From: Symbiodinium natans
Taxonomy: Eukaryota > Sar > Dinophyceae > Suessiales > Symbiodiniaceae
Length of the DNA: 64,000 nucleotides
Assembly (NCBI GenBank): GCA_905221605.1
Contig: CAJNDS010000502.1
Coordinates: forward strand, 328,501-392,500
Reading direction: 5' to 3'
The notes under the pieces were generated by a model. The model was given only the letters and a program-made list of their open reading frames with translations. It searched no databases and had not been told where the DNA came from. Each line of letters opens with the position of its first letter. The first letter of the stretch is position 1. This document shows, piece by piece, positions 30,150-41,173 of the stretch. Position numbers and translations under genes: made by a program.

Positions 30150-30752
30150 GCCCCAAGAGGACCGTGTTCATTTGGCTGCGGGCAGTTGTTTACGCTGCGG
30201 TTTGTCCAAAAGGAGAGGGACACCACGCAGCACACATCAGCAGGGCGGGAAGATAGTTGAGGCCAATATCATTTATGGAGCGGTGTCAGCCAATGCGATG
30301 CTCGTTTTCAGGCAGCGACGTCCGCTGGGGGTCAGAAAGAGCCCTGAATCGGGGTTAGAGGTTGCAGCGATGCTTCACAGGCTGGCGCTTCCTCGTTTGG
30401 TAGCAGGGGCTTCCCTTGCAACCTTCCCTGGCCCGAGGGCAATGAACAGGATCTGATACATTCGCGACTTCCTGGGCATGAAGATCCCTGCCCCACGAAG
30501 CATGTCTTCTGCTGTGCGCCATCACCCTGGTGGCTCTGCTGAATGTAAACGGCACTGCTTGCACCAGAACGCTTTGCCTAGTTACCTTATAGAGCCGAAT
30601 GTGAGCGAAGCTTTTCGATGCATGCAAAGTTGTCTACGTTCAGCAGAGCTGCGGTTTAGGTGGCTATATCGGTGCGGTGGGTCGACGTGTTTTGCCCCAT
30701 CCACGGCTGCGGAGAAGATCCCAGCAAGCCTGGCCGTCCGACCCTAAACCTA
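30150..30752 (+). CDS. Cluster of Cys-pair coding islands, frames uncertain
   Basis: Readable pieces in order: RGPCSFGCGQLFTLR (30157 on), EDPCPTKHVFCCAPSPWW (30477 on), ECKRHCLHQN and RCMQSCLRSAE (30540-30650), and VFCPIHGCGEDPSKPGRP (30687 on). They use different frames, as separate small exons would. Paired cysteines fit a secreted protein continuing from 28122. Exact joins cannot be set by eye. Confidence 0.4.
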
Positions 30753-31769
30753 TTGCAAATCAGCGAATTTTTGCCCTGTTCATTCCTGCCATTGGGTGCA
30801 CCCAGAGGTGCTTGGCGTTGTAATCTTGCACCTGCTTTAGAAAGTCCCCCCCCCCCCCCGTTCAACCGAACAGTGGAAGCCGATTTTGATCCTCTTTAAA
30901 ACCTTCCCACCCGACCTCACATGAATTAAAAAAGGTTTCATAAGAAAGGAATAATCAAAACCAGGCTGAGGGTTGGGGGCTTAGAGATCGGGGGATTTGA
31001 AGGGTAGCAATAAGTGCCGCAACGTTCAAGAGAATCGGCATGTTCTTGTTTGCTTTTGCGGGGGGTTCGGACTGTTCTAAGCTGTTCTCCCACGGAGGCA
31101 ACCAAGGCTTCCCTACAGTCTCGCTTTTTGAAACTACCATGCTAGTAAGCAATGTCATGGGCTGTAGTAAAGTTAGGGTGCAAGATGGCCTGAGTGGGGT
31201 GAGCTTTGCGACTGCTTGGTGCGCTCTTGGTGGGCAAGAAACGGCAAAAAGGCGGGTGGTCGTGATCAGGATACATGTCGGACTTTCTGGGAAGGCCGCC
31301 TGCCAAGCTTAAACCCTACCGGTAGCGAAGCAACACCTAGACGTGCCCCGTGAAAAGCTGACCATGCGAATGCATGACAAGAACGATCCGGCCGTCACCT
31401 TTAGGTAGATCTGACATGATCTGGCCCCTAAGCTGAACTCGACTGAATTGAACTCGACTGAATGAGGATCGGAGGATTTGAGGGTGTAGGATTGCTAAGC
31501 TGGTTACTGGAGTTCGAAGCTTTGCCCCGCTCCCTCGGCAGATCTGATGGGCTGCTGGAATCAAACGCAGTGCTGCCACAGGGCAGAAGGCAGGGCTTCA
31601 AGGGATAGTTGCCGGGTTCTGAGTGCAGCCTCCGGTTTAGGGAAGCCCTAAACCCTAAACCCTCAACCCTCAACCCTAAACCCTAAACCCTAAACCCTAA
31701 ACCCTAAACCCATCTCTGCCCATCCTGAGCCCGCACCGAGCTTCACCGAAGAAGCGCGAAGGCTCAGAG
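30753..31769. other. Array-poor span
   Basis: Poly-C run at 30847-30860, then sequence without heptamers until 31646. Short frames on both strands, none recognised. CCCTAAA array at 31646-31710. Confidence 0.4.
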
Positions 31770-31843
31770 CCGACCATTGCGCTCTGCCGGACCGTCTTAA
31801 ACATGTCCGATGTCGAGATCCCCTGCCAGCAGGCTGGGCAAGG
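31770..31843 (+). CDS. Exon with two cysteines, donor inside TTTAGGG array
   Basis: Reads PTIALCRTVLNMSDVEIPC then QQAGQ, after CAGAG|C. The donor GTTTAG at 31844 begins the array that follows. Confidence 0.55.
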
Positions 31844-32000
31844 GTTTAGGGTTTAGGGTTTAGGGTTTAGGGTTTAGGGTTTCGGGTTTAGGGTTTAGGG
31901 TTTAGGGTTTAGGGTTTAGGGTTTAGGGTTTAGGGGTTAGGGTTTCGGGTTTCGGGTTTCGGGTTTCGGGTTTAGGGTTTAGGGTTTAGGGTTTAGGGTG
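31844..32000. repeat. TTTAGGG array with TTTCGGG block
   Basis: About 22 sense-strand units; a TTTCGGG cluster lies at 31946-31968. Confidence 0.97.
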
Positions 32001-32020
32001 CAACCCTTGAGTTCGTTGAG

Positions 32021-32082
32021 CCTGAATGGGGCCTGAAGAAGCCCTCACGAGCCCCGTGCCCCCGCTGTTGGGAGCTGAAGGC
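32021..32082 (+). CDS. Exon-like, CPRC motif
   Basis: After TTGAG it reads PEWGLKKPSRAPCPRCWELK, reaching a TAA at 32087 made by the next CCCTAAA array. Donor not seen. Confidence 0.45.
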
Positions 32083-32084
32083 AG

Positions 32085-32218
32085 CTTAACCCTAAACCCT
32101 AAACCCCTAAACCCTAAACCCCTAAACCCTAAACCCCTAAACCCCTAAACCCTAAACCCTAAACCCTAAACCCTGAACCCCTAAACCCTAAACCCTAAAC
32201 ACTAAATCCCTAAACCCT
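32085..32218. repeat. Mixed CCCTAAA and CCCCTAAA array
   Basis: C-rich units of seven and eight bases alternate. Confidence 0.95.
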
Positions 32219-32871
32219 TAAGAGGTTTCAGCCTGAACCCCAAACCCAAAGCCCTCGGAACGATTCTGGTGCAGCTGCAACTGCCACAACCCAATCTTTT
32301 CGAGTGGCCCTGGTGGCAGGGGTCAGGTTCCCAGGGCTTAGGACGTCTAGGGTTGAAGGTTGGCAAAATTGCCTCCAACTTGAGGGTTTAGTCGCGAATT
32401 CGCGTGGCCTTTCACACGGTGTTCGTGGGACAGTCTGCTGCAAGTGCTTGCCTAAACCCTACACCCTACCAACCGAAATCACTAGCATCTGTCAGGCCAC
32501 AACAACCACACAGGCCAGGGCCGGGGGTAACGAATTCAGGGCTGAGGGCTTGCGGGCTTAGGGAGAGGGGTTGAGGTGCCGTTTTGCGCTTTGAGTTTGC
32601 AGACTTGAGGGTTTACAGGCTGAGTGTTTGTTTAGGGTTTTCACGGCTTTGAGGATTTAGGTTTGGGGGTTTGAGGGTTTGGGGCCTGAAAGCTCTCAAC
32701 CCAGCAGCCCGCGCCTCCCACCCCCCCCCCGGCCCCCCGGCTGCAAACCGAAACCCCGAAACCTTCCCGGACAGGAGACTGTCGTCCGGCCCTTACCGCG
32801 GTTTAGGGTTTCGGGTATTCGTTTTAAGCTGTAGAGGTTTGGGGTTCAACAGATGGTATTGGGGTTGGGAG
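32219..32871. other. Intron-like span
   Basis: Degenerate G-rich sequence; no exon with clear edges recognised. Confidence 0.35.
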
Positions 32872-32973
32872 GGCGAGATCTCCACATCCTATGATGGCCT
32901 CGTCAGTATTGATGCCACGCATATCTACACGACAAGAGTTGCTGCGAAGGATGCTAGGGGGACCAAAATTCTC
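32872..32973 (+). CDS. Exon-like, GEISTSYDGLVSIDATHIYT
   Basis: Open from GGGAG|G; continues TRVAAKDARGTKIL to TGA at 32974. A GTTGCT donor at 32938 is an alternative end. Protein-like composition, unlike the surrounding repeats. No family assigned. Confidence 0.5.
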
Positions 32974-33429
32974 TGAACCCTAAGCCCTAAGACCAAACAG
33001 AAGGCGCATGACATACGGCCAGGTATCCGTACTTTGGAATCTTAAGAAGTTCAGATCCCAGGTTGAGGCTGAACTCGAACACTCTCTCTCTATCTCTCGC
33101 CCTTCAGAGCTTAAAACTTGGAGCCAAACTCATTCGGCTCCCTGCACCTTACTCCGAGACCCCAGGCCCTTAACACTTGAAAGTTGAGAAGTGCCGTCCT
33201 AACCCTAAACCGCCTAAACCCGAAACCCTTCCTTACAACTGCCCCCGCGAATCTTCAAGTAGGGTTGTTGACTGGTGGGATGAAGGTTTTTGGTTTGGGT
33301 TTGGGTTTGGAGCCTTCCTTCAAGTACAACCTGAAAGTACCCTGCGCTCTACAAGTCCTAAACCCTTTAAGCCCCTGAGCCCTATTCCCCTGAACTCTAA
33401 ACCTCTGAATCCCAAACCCATGAACCTTT

Positions 33430-33650
33430 ATATACAACTAACCCTAAACCCTAAACCCTAAACCCTAAACCCTAAACCCTAAACCCTAAACCCTAAACCC
33501 CAAACCCTAAACCCTAAACTGACTCAGCCGCTCTCCAAGCCCAGGAAGTGACTTACCACGTGGTCCAGGTGAACTTGCAGCGCCTGGGTTGACCGCTGGT
33601 TTAGGGTTTAGGGTTTAGGGTTTGGGGTTTAGGGTTTAGGGTTTAGGGTA
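33430..33650. repeat. CCCTAAA array, short gap, TTTAGGG array
   Basis: C-rich units to 33520 and G-rich units from 33598 flank 75 bp. The 24-bp piece 33545-33568 (EVTYHVVQ, with AG and GTGAAC edges) could be a micro-exon. Confidence 0.8.
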
Positions 33651-34116
33651 CAGTACCCGGGCATTGGAATGCTGGGGAAGAAGTTGAGTTTTCGGGAGTC
33701 GGTCTCGGGTCTCAGGATCCCAGAGGGGAAAAAGGCCCAGGGCTTGGGGTTCCGGGCAATCGGTAAGGTTCCAAAGAAAGCTGTTTCAAACATTGATGCT
33801 TTTGGGCCGGGCCACTTTACTGAGCACGGACCATATTCCTAGAACTGCAGGGTTTGGGGCTCGGAGGGTTCGGAGGGTTCTGAGCTTAAGAACCCAGAGT
33901 GTCCTCAGTCTCGCGGATGCTCCCCCCCATTGCAAAGGTCTTAGGGCTTCAAGGGAGGGGGGGGGGTACAAGAATTCAATGATCTGACGCAAGCTGTAGC
34001 TGTAATCAGGCAGAGCAGGCTAGCCTCAGCCCTAAACCCTAAACCTCTGAATCCTAAGCCCCCGAAGCCCTAAAGCTTCAAACCGTGGGTCCCTGGAGCG
34101 CAGCTGCTTGTCTGAG

Positions 34117-34174
34117 GATGACGGTGGAGAATCCGGACGTCATCACCCAGAATGCCCGGGGGCCCAAGAGAATG
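34117..34174 (+). CDS. Exon-like, MTVENPDVITQNARGPKRM
   Basis: 58 bp between TCTGAG|G and AATG|GTTCGG. A second plus frame is open (DDGGESGRHHPEC), so the reading is tentative. Confidence 0.4.
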
Positions 34175-34248
34175 GTTCGGAGACCTCTTAGCTCTCGGGG
34201 TATTTTGGGTGTCGGCGGTCCCTAAACCCCTAAACCTGCGAGCTTCAG

Positions 34249-34318
34249 GAGATGCAAGAAACTCCAAGGCGCATTGTCGCTATCTTTGAGCAGCCGGAGG
34301 ACCTAGCGCCAGAACCAA
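34249..34318 (+). CDS. Exon with GTGAGG donor
   Basis: Reads EMQETPRRIVAIFEQPEDLA then PEP, between GCTTCAG|G and CCAA|GTGAGG. Both splice edges are strong. Not recognised. Confidence 0.6.
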
Positions 34319-35340
34319 GTGAGGCTTCAAGAAGGGCTAGCATGGGGGGGGCACCCTTTTTGTGTTTAGAGATGCCAAAAGAACTCCGCAGACCCTAAGA
34401 ACCAAAACCGAACCCCGATGGCCAAGGAGAAACCCTCCCCGACTCTAAGACTCTCAGCCCTATAAGCCCTAAACCAGAAACCCTAAACCCTAAACCCTAA
34501 ACCCTAAACCCTAAACCCTAAACCCTAAACCCTAAACCCTAAACCCGTGTGCGCGACCAGCGGCGGAGAATAGCGGAGACCCAAATCCACCAAGCGATAC
34601 GCATCTAAACCAGAAGCTTCCCAACATCCCTAAACCTCAATGCTTGTAAGTGGAACCCCCTGACAAAACCCAATCCCTGGTTTAGGGTTGAAGTGTATTT
34701 GGGTTTAGGAGTTAGGGCAGCTACTAGCATGCGTCGAGACAGCATTGCGGGGAAAGGGGTTGGGGCTTGTTTTGCTGGTGAGCAGAAGAGGGTTCAAGAT
34801 TTAGGGTGTATAGTGAATAAGGTTTAGGGTCAGGTTGTGCAGGGAGCCCAGTACCCTTCATCAAGTAGTGTATTTTAGTTCATAAACACCCTGTAGGGCT
34901 TCAAATAGAACCCAGCCCCGAGACCCTCTGCCCTACATCTAGAAGCCGTTGAAGCCCTCAGCCCTGAGCACAACCTTAGGGCTGGGGGACTCTTAAGCCC
35001 GTTACCGCTAAGCTCCTAAAACCCAAAGCTAGTAAGCCCAAACCCTATACACCCTCTGCACCCCAAAACCTAAACCCTGGAAGCTCAAGCACCCTTTGCC
35101 CTTCCCAACTCGCCTTGCCCAGACCTCCTTGGTCAACGCCATGCGGTGCTCGACCCAGCGCTTGGCTGTGGTTCCGAAGAGATAGGGAACCCCTCGGGAG
35201 TTTTTGGGGCTTGAGGGGCTTCAGGGGCTTTGGCTGAGAGGTGTGGGGGTTCAGGGTTGAGGGTTTAGAGAACAGGACTTGAAGGCTCATGGACATACAT
35301 ACGCAGGTGCAGTGTACAAGGCTTGCGTCGATATACATAT

Positions 35341-35384
<44 letters not shown>

Positions 35385-35774
35385 ACATATACATATACAT
35401 ATGCATATACATATGCACACCTTCCATTGGTAGGGTTGTAGGCTAAAGCTACTTTGCTCCGAATCTTACTTCTGACCCACATGGCGTAGTGAACCCGCAA
35501 GGACCGAGGAATTCACATCATGACGGGCTCAGTATATGTTGAGCTCCATCAATGTGGGTGTTGGTGTGATCAGCACCCTACAAACCTCAAAACCCTATCC
35601 GCGTCTATGTAGAGCCCCATCACAACCCTCAACCCCAAGCTCTCAGCCCTTTCTATATACAGCCACCTAACACCTTAAGCAGAAAATCCTAAACCACAAG
35701 CCCTAAACCCTTACCCTGCCACGTTTCTCGGGGTCTCCGCTGCATATGCTCTCCGAGCTCCTAGTCAGAGTCAG
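34319..35774. other. Long span with array and microsatellites
   Basis: CCCTAAA array at 34480-34545, (CTAT)n and CATATA repeats at 35340-35405. A possible island near 34558 reads RRRIAETQIHQAIRI without clear edges. Confidence 0.45.
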
Positions 35775-35838
35775 GCGTGGCATGGCGAACTTGCTCAACG
35801 TCTCTGCGGACGCTTTGCCTGAAGAGCTGGCGTTGAGG
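35775..35838 (+). CDS. Exon-like, RGMANLLNVSADALPEELAL
   Basis: Between AGTCAG|G and TTGAG|GGTTTGG. The same frame is open upstream (SPLHMLSELLVRV). Helical, Leu/Ala-rich. Not recognised. Confidence 0.5.
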
Positions 35839-36400
35839 GTTTGGGGCTTATGCATTCGTATGGCTTCTATATCGGGTTCCTGGGGTTCATGGCCTTCATG
35901 GGCTTGACTGAGGCTGGGGGTTTCGAATCCGGTTGAAACGCTGAGGCTAATGCCGGGTTTATGAGTTTAGGTTTTGGTGTCCGGAGCTAGGTCAGGTTTT
36001 CGGAGTTCCGGGTTAGGCGTTTAGAGCTTCATGAGGAGTGTTGGGACATGCGTTTGTTTTGTCCTTTCCTTACGTCGCGTCTCGTCTTTTCTGTAGTTGA
36101 TTTACAGCAAAGCCCCCCACACACTATACCAGCTGTAATACAGCGACCAAGAACCTTAATCCCTAAACCCTAAACCCTGAAGGACCTACAGCCCAACTTT
36201 TCACACCCACAATGCAAATCTACCCATGAGGCCGGCAACCCTGAACCGTTCTGCCGTAAACCTCAACCCTCACACTTGGGCTTTAGGGTCTACAGGGTTT
36301 ACAGGGGCTTGTACGTGGTTTACAGACCCTGAACCCTCAACCCTAAACCGAGAGGGTCTACGGAGGGCCTACAGGGCGCTAGGCATCGCCCCACACCGAG

Positions 36401-36440
36401 GATGCCGTGACTGTGACCTTCGAGACGTCGCGACGCCTTG
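36401..36440 (+). CDS. Small exon, DAVTVTFETSRRL
   Basis: 40 bp between ACCGAG|G and CTTG|GTGGCC. VTVTF resembles FSVSF at 38878, perhaps a repeated beta-strand module. Confidence 0.45.
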
Positions 36441-38460
36441 GTGGCCCGCGCCGGCTTCTGGGTTTGGTTTGGGAATCTAAACCCTAACCCTAACCTTAAA
36501 CCTTAAACCCTAAGTCCTAAACACGAACCTAATCCCGCAGGGCTAAGCGTTTAGGGAAGTAGCTGAGTCACTATGGGCCCCACGGTCTTTTTGGAAATGG
36601 GTGCACAGGTTTGAAATTCCGTTGGGTATTCCGGAACTCGGGTTGACGGAACGGACTTGCATTCATAGTGCAATGGCTGTAAGGGTTTAACACTCAGTTG
36701 GTTGATCAAACATGGTTGTTGTTTAAAGGCAAAGATACGATTGAGCGTTTCGATTTTGGAGTTCAGGGCTTCAAGTAAAACCCTAAACCCTGAACACTAA
36801 ACGAGCCATTTGGATAGCTTTCTCTGCGTATAAGACATGCCCGGAAATTATGGACCGGTTGCTCTAGATGGCGTCTAGGGTCTAGGGTTTTTTCATTTGG
36901 GGCTTCCGGTTCTCGGTTGAGGGCTGAGGGAAAAGCTTCGCCCCTTCGACATCCCGGGAAGCCTCGAAGAAAGCTCAGTCACGCCACCTCTCGGCTTTCT
37001 GAGCTTCCACTTCCGAACAGGCAAGCCTTGAAACCCAAACGCTTTCAACCCTTAAACCCTAAAGCCACCCTGAACCCTCGGCCCCAAAACCCCAAGCTAC
37101 TAAACCCTAAACCCTTCCCCGGTCGGTTCAGGGGTTCAGGGTTTGCCGGGCCCCCCCCCCCCCCCCGGCGGCCCCCTGGCCCCTGGTGGCTGGATTCCTG
37201 GACCAGGAGGCTGGGTCAGGGGTCCAGGCAGGCTGGTTGCTCAATTTTGTGATTTTCGAGCCAAGCGCCCCCCAAGGCCAAGGGCCCGGCTCGGCCCCCC
37301 CCGCCAAGGGCCCCGGCCCCTTCCCCCAGCCAAGGGGCCCTTGCCGGCTAAGGACCCCCAATGAAAAAACCAACCGCGCCAAGAACCTCCCGAGCCAACA
37401 AGCCCCGGACCAAGGGCCCAAGGACCCCCCTCGCCAAGAACCCGAGACCACCAACCGCGACCCCACACAAGGGCTTCCCGGGCCCCGGGCCAAGGGCAGA
37501 CCCTAGCGATTGGTTTGGTTCCCTGACCTTCAAATGAATAAAGCCTCTACGGCCCCTGACACGCCGAAGGTCCGAACAGGGCGAGAGACCCCAAGAGCCA
37601 CTAAAAGGCCGCAAATGGCTTCAAAAGGCCCCTAAAATAAAAGAAGGGGAATCCAGGATGCCCGTACCCGCAATGAAAACTGCGATTTTTTGGTACTGAA
37701 ATCGATGGTTTTTGGGCACCCCTTCATTTTACCCCGGAAGGGCCAGGAAAGCCCCCAGGAAGCCCCCAAAAGGCCCCCAGAGCCACCAGAAGGCCTGAGG
37801 ACCTTAAAGAAGGGGAATCCAGGAGCAGGCACAAAGGGTTTCCCTGACCTTCAAATAAATGAGGGCCTCTACGGGCCCTGACACGCCGCAGGCCCGAAAA
37901 GGGCCGAGGCTACCCCCAACCCCAGCATAAACCCTAACAGCGCAACTTTAAAAACATCAAAGCAGCATAGGGCACAAGAAGATAAATTCCATAAACCCTA
38001 AACCCTAATAGAGTATAGTTTGGGTGGCCGGGGTGGCTTGACGGGCAACGCGAGCGCGCGGCCCGGGGTGTTTCACACCCGAGCGCGCGCCCTCCCCTGA
38101 TACACCCTAAACCCTAAACCCTAAACCCTAAACCCTAAACCCTAAACCCTAAACCCTAAACCCTAAACCCGAAACCCTAAACCCTAAACCCTAAACCCTA
38201 AACCCGCAGCTTCTAGTGGGGACCGAAGAGAAGCTGAGGCTCGCCACCTCTCTGACCGCGCCGGGGTCTCGGAAAGGGGCTTCGCAGGGTTTCCATGCAG
38301 GGTTTAGGGCTTAGGGCTTAGGGCTTAGGGTTTAGGGTTTAGGGTTTAGGGTTTAGGGTTTAGGGTTTAGGGTTTAGGGCTTGAGAATTCAGGAGTTGAG
38401 GGCTTTACGGCTTTAGGGACCTTTCAACTCGATTTAAGCCCGAAACCCGACGCATGGTAG
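36441..38460. other. GC-rich span with internal duplication
   Basis: 37140-37500 is extremely rich in GGCCC/CCCGG with a C16 run. A block of about 60 bp (CTTCAAATxAATxAxxxCCTC ... CTGACACGCCG) occurs at 37525 and 37845; AAAGAAGGGGAATCCAGGA occurs at 37640 and 37805. CCCTAAA array 38105-38205 and TTTAGGG array 38300-38385 form an inverted pair. Confidence 0.6.
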
Positions 38461-38535
38461 GAATGTGGAAGACGCAGCGCCCTTTTGGCCCTCCGAGAGA
38501 CTCCTGCAACGGAGCCAACCCGTCGAAGCAGACAA
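38461..38535 (+). CDS. Exon-like, frames ambiguous
   Basis: Open in two plus frames: NVEDAAPFWPSERLLQRSQP and MWKTQRPFGPPRDSC. AGG acceptor present; donor not fixed. Confidence 0.4.
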
Positions 38536-38877
38536 GGGTCTCGCGTTTTGGGTTTCGGGCTTAGGGTTTAATGTTTAGGGTTTAGGGGTGTAGGGCTTGA
38601 TTCAACTTTTTTGTCGTGAACTCGTGAAATTTTCAGGAGCTGGTCGAAGTCGTCTCTTGGGGTTTTGGCTCTTGCGCCTCGTCCTTGCGAAACCCCGAAG
38701 GCACGAGCCCTCCCGAGCCGGCTCTAAGGCCCAATTTCTTTTGTCCCTGAAGTCGGGCCGTTTGAAGTTTCTGAAACTCCCCTTGGGTTTCGGGTTTAGG
38801 GTAAAGGGACGCCTAAACCCTAAATCCTAAACCCTAAATCCCAAACCCTAAACCCTCCAAGCCCCAATACCTGCAAG

Positions 38878-38931
38878 GGTCTTCTCCGTGTCCTTCACGG
38901 ACGCGACGGCAGCCGAAGCGCCGCCCGGAGC
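38878..38931 (+). CDS. Exon, VFSVSFTDATAAEAPPG
   Basis: 54 bp between TGCAAG|G and GAGC|GTATTT. CCCTAAA units lie directly upstream. Not recognised; see the similar strand at 36401. Confidence 0.55.
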
Positions 38932-39508
38932 GTATTTTTTTTGGTGTTAGGGTCCGGCACAGCCGGGTTTTGGGGGGCTTTGGGGCGTTTTAGGGGGGCT
39001 TTAGGGTGTTTAGGGGCTTTAGGGGTCTTAGGAGTTTTTGGGCTTTTGGGGATTTTGGGGATTTTGGGGTTTGGAGTTCCCGATCAGGGCCTCGAGCAAG
39101 TCTGTGCCTCGAACAAGGTTTAAGGCACATTTTTTGATGGGTTTCTCGAAATTTTTAGGGACTAGGCGTGGCCAGCAAGTAGGTCCGGTTGCTCTAGATG
39201 GGGTTTGGAGTCCGGGATTTGGCGCTTAGGGTTTGCAGTTGAGAGCTGAGGGAAGAGTTTAGCACCATCGATATCTCCTCGGAAGCGAAGAAAGCTCACG
39301 GTACCTCTCTTGGCTTTCTGAGCCTCAAATTGCGCAGAGGCAGGCCCAAAAACCCTTAAACCTTTCAACCCCAAAATGGGGGCCTTAACAGGGCGAACTC
39401 TGGGGCGTTGTTTGAGTTTTCAGTGGTGCGCGTAGGCTAGGAGTCGGTTTAGGGTTGTTGGGATTCAGGGTTTGGTAGCTTGGGTTTTAAGACAATCTTG
39501 TACCCCAG

Positions 39509-39607
39509 GGCAAAGTCGCAAGGAGCTACAAACCATTCGGAAGCTGCGTGCTGGGAGGGGTCCAGCTTCTCACAGAGTACCATGAGAAGATCGCGTCCGA
39601 TGGCTAG
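39509..39607 (+). CDS. Exon-like, two open frames
   Basis: After CCCCAG|G one frame reads GKVARSYKPFGSCVLGG then VQLLTEYHEKIASDG to TAG; another reads AKSQGATNHSEAACWEG. A GTTGCC donor follows at 39608. Confidence 0.45.
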   Translation, partial: GKVARSYKPFGSCVLGGVQLLTEYHEKIASDG

Positions 39608-39882
39608 GTTGCCTTTGTCACAGCTAGAGACTTGAAGCAGGAGGAACGAGGTGACCTGGTAGGGTTCAGGTCGTAGGGTTCGGGCTTGGGGTTGAGCAAT
39701 TCAGGGTTTAGGGTCGAAGATGCCAATACAACAGCCACCCTGCTTACCACCCCATTTTCCGGCGGCCCTACCCTTCTTATGGCATATCCAAGTTCCTCAA
39801 AGAGCCATTAGTGTGTACTAAGCCCTACACCCTGCATGCAAAGCCCCTTTGTAGCGGTCTTCCGGGTGGCCTGGCGTCTCAG

Positions 39883-39941
39883 GAAGCGTGTGGAAGTGGA
39901 GGCAACCACTCCAGCTGACGCAACGCAGGACGAGTGCGATC
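39883..39941 (+). CDS. Exon with GTAAGG donor
   Basis: Reads KRVEVEATTPADATQDECD between TCTCAG|G and GATC|GTAAGG. Strong edges, acidic/Thr-rich. Confidence 0.6.
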
Positions 39942-40047
39942 GTAAGGAAAGATCCCAAAACCTTGGGTTTAGGGTTTAGGGTTAGAGTTTTGGGGTTTAG
40001 GGTTTCGGGTTTAGGGTTAGAGTCTTGGGGTTATAGAGGTTATCTAG

Positions 40048-40125
40048 GCGCTTGCAATGCTTACCAACGTTATCCTTCCTCATGATGCCAGCCGTTCCGG
40101 AGTGGTCGGGAATGCTTTGTTCGCT
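40048..40125 (+). CDS. Exon, 26 codons, GTAAGT donor
   Basis: Reads ALAMLTNVILPHDASRSG then VVGNALFA, exactly in frame between ATCTAG|G and a perfect GTAAGT. One of the most convincing exons in the window. No family assigned. Confidence 0.65.
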
Positions 40126-40164
40126 GTAAGTTGAGGACGAGTGGGAAAGAGCTTGTGTGCCAGA

Positions 40165-40494
40165 CTCGGCTTAGGGTTTAGGGTTTTAGGGTTTTAGGGT
40201 TTTAGGGTTTTAGGGTTTTAGGGTTTTAGGGTTTTAGGGTTTTAGGGTTTTAGGGTTTTAGGGTTTTAGGGTTTTAGGGTTTTAGGGTTTTAGGGTTTTA
40301 GGGTTTTAGGGTTTTAGGGTTTTAGGGTTTAGGGTTTTAGGGTTTTAGGGTTTTAGGGTTTTAGGGTTTTAGGGTTTTAGGGTTTTAGGGTTTAGGGTTT
40401 TAGGGTTTTAGGGTTTTAGGGTTTTAGGGTTTTAGGGTTTTAGGGTTTTAGGGTTTTAGGGTTTTAGGGTCTTAGGGTTTTAGGGTTTTAGGGT
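40165..40494. repeat. TTTTAGGG octamer array
   Basis: About 40 tandem copies of the eight-base unit, with only two or three heptamers mixed in; the largest array of a variant unit here. Confidence 0.98.
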
Positions 40495-40562
40495 TGTACG
40501 GTTGTACGGTTTTTCGGTTTTACGGTTTTACGGTTTTACGGTTTTACGGTTTTACGGTTTTA
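40495..40562. repeat. TTTTACGG variant block
   Basis: Continues the octamer array with G-to-C changed units (TTGTACGG, then seven or so TTTTACGG). Confidence 0.95.
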
Positions 40563-40590
40563 GTCATCTATGAGCCTCTCGGACTTCAAG

Positions 40591-40680
40591 TACATCAATG
40601 TCCAAGCTGCGGCTGTGCTTCAGTGGCGGGCATCGCCGATCGTGTTGCGTGTCGTTCGGCGTTGCATTTGCCGATGGCCG
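40591..40680 (+). CDS. Exon, CPSCGC cysteine module, donor in array
   Basis: Reads HQCPSCGCASVAGIADRVAC then RSALHLPMA, after TTCAAG|T; the donor GTTTAG at 40681 is the first unit of the next TTTAGGG array. CPSCGC is reminiscent of the CPCG exons at 0-15 kb. The alternative frame YINVQAAAVLQWRAS is also open. Confidence 0.5.
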
Positions 40681-40740
40681 GTTTAGAGTTTAGGGTTTAG
40701 GGTTTAGGGTTTAGGGTTTAGGGTTTAGGGTTTAGGGTGG
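40681..40740. repeat. TTTAGGG array
   Basis: Eight sense-strand heptamers directly at the exon edge. Confidence 0.95.
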
Positions 40741-40822
40741 CTATAAGCCGATGGCCGATTTAGGGTTTCAGGTTTGGGGTTTAGGGGTTAGCATGGCCCT
40801 AAAGGGACAATTCAAACCCAAG

Positions 40823-40892
40823 CTCCAACTAAAACCATGCGTCCCTATTGTGCTTTTGCTAAGGGCGATGGCCCTCCATGTCACAACTGCCC
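40823..40892 (+). CDS. Exon, CAFAKGDGPPCHNC
   Basis: Reads PTKTMRPYCAFAKGDGPPC then HNC between CCAAG|C and a GTGAGT donor. Three cysteines; follows the CPSCGC exon and may belong with it. Confidence 0.55.
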
Positions 40893-41124
40893 GTGAGTAT
40901 TTTCTATTCCCTCCTGTGATGTTGAAAGGAACCCTAAACCCTCAACCTGACGATTCGGATTCCCGACGCTTCCGAGTGAGTAGAACCATAAGCCCTAAAC
41001 CTTAAACCCTAAACCCTAAACCCTAGAGCCACGAAGCCATGAAGCACAACCATAAAGCCACAAAGCCACACACACCCCAGGTCGCAGATGTGTACGTGTT
41101 TATTGCGTGTATATACATATATCT

Positions 41125-41173
<49 letters not shown>

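Noticed and set aside
33545-33568. Micro-exon EVTYHVVQ as the missing LipB exon before 44135
   Set aside because: EVTYH resembles the LipB motif but lies 10.6 kb upstream with many unrelated islands between, the phase does not clearly match, and eight residues are too few.
37128-37493. 121-codon minus ORF rich in Gly/Pro/Trp
   Set aside because: Product of GGCCC-rich composition; three frames on both strands are open at once.
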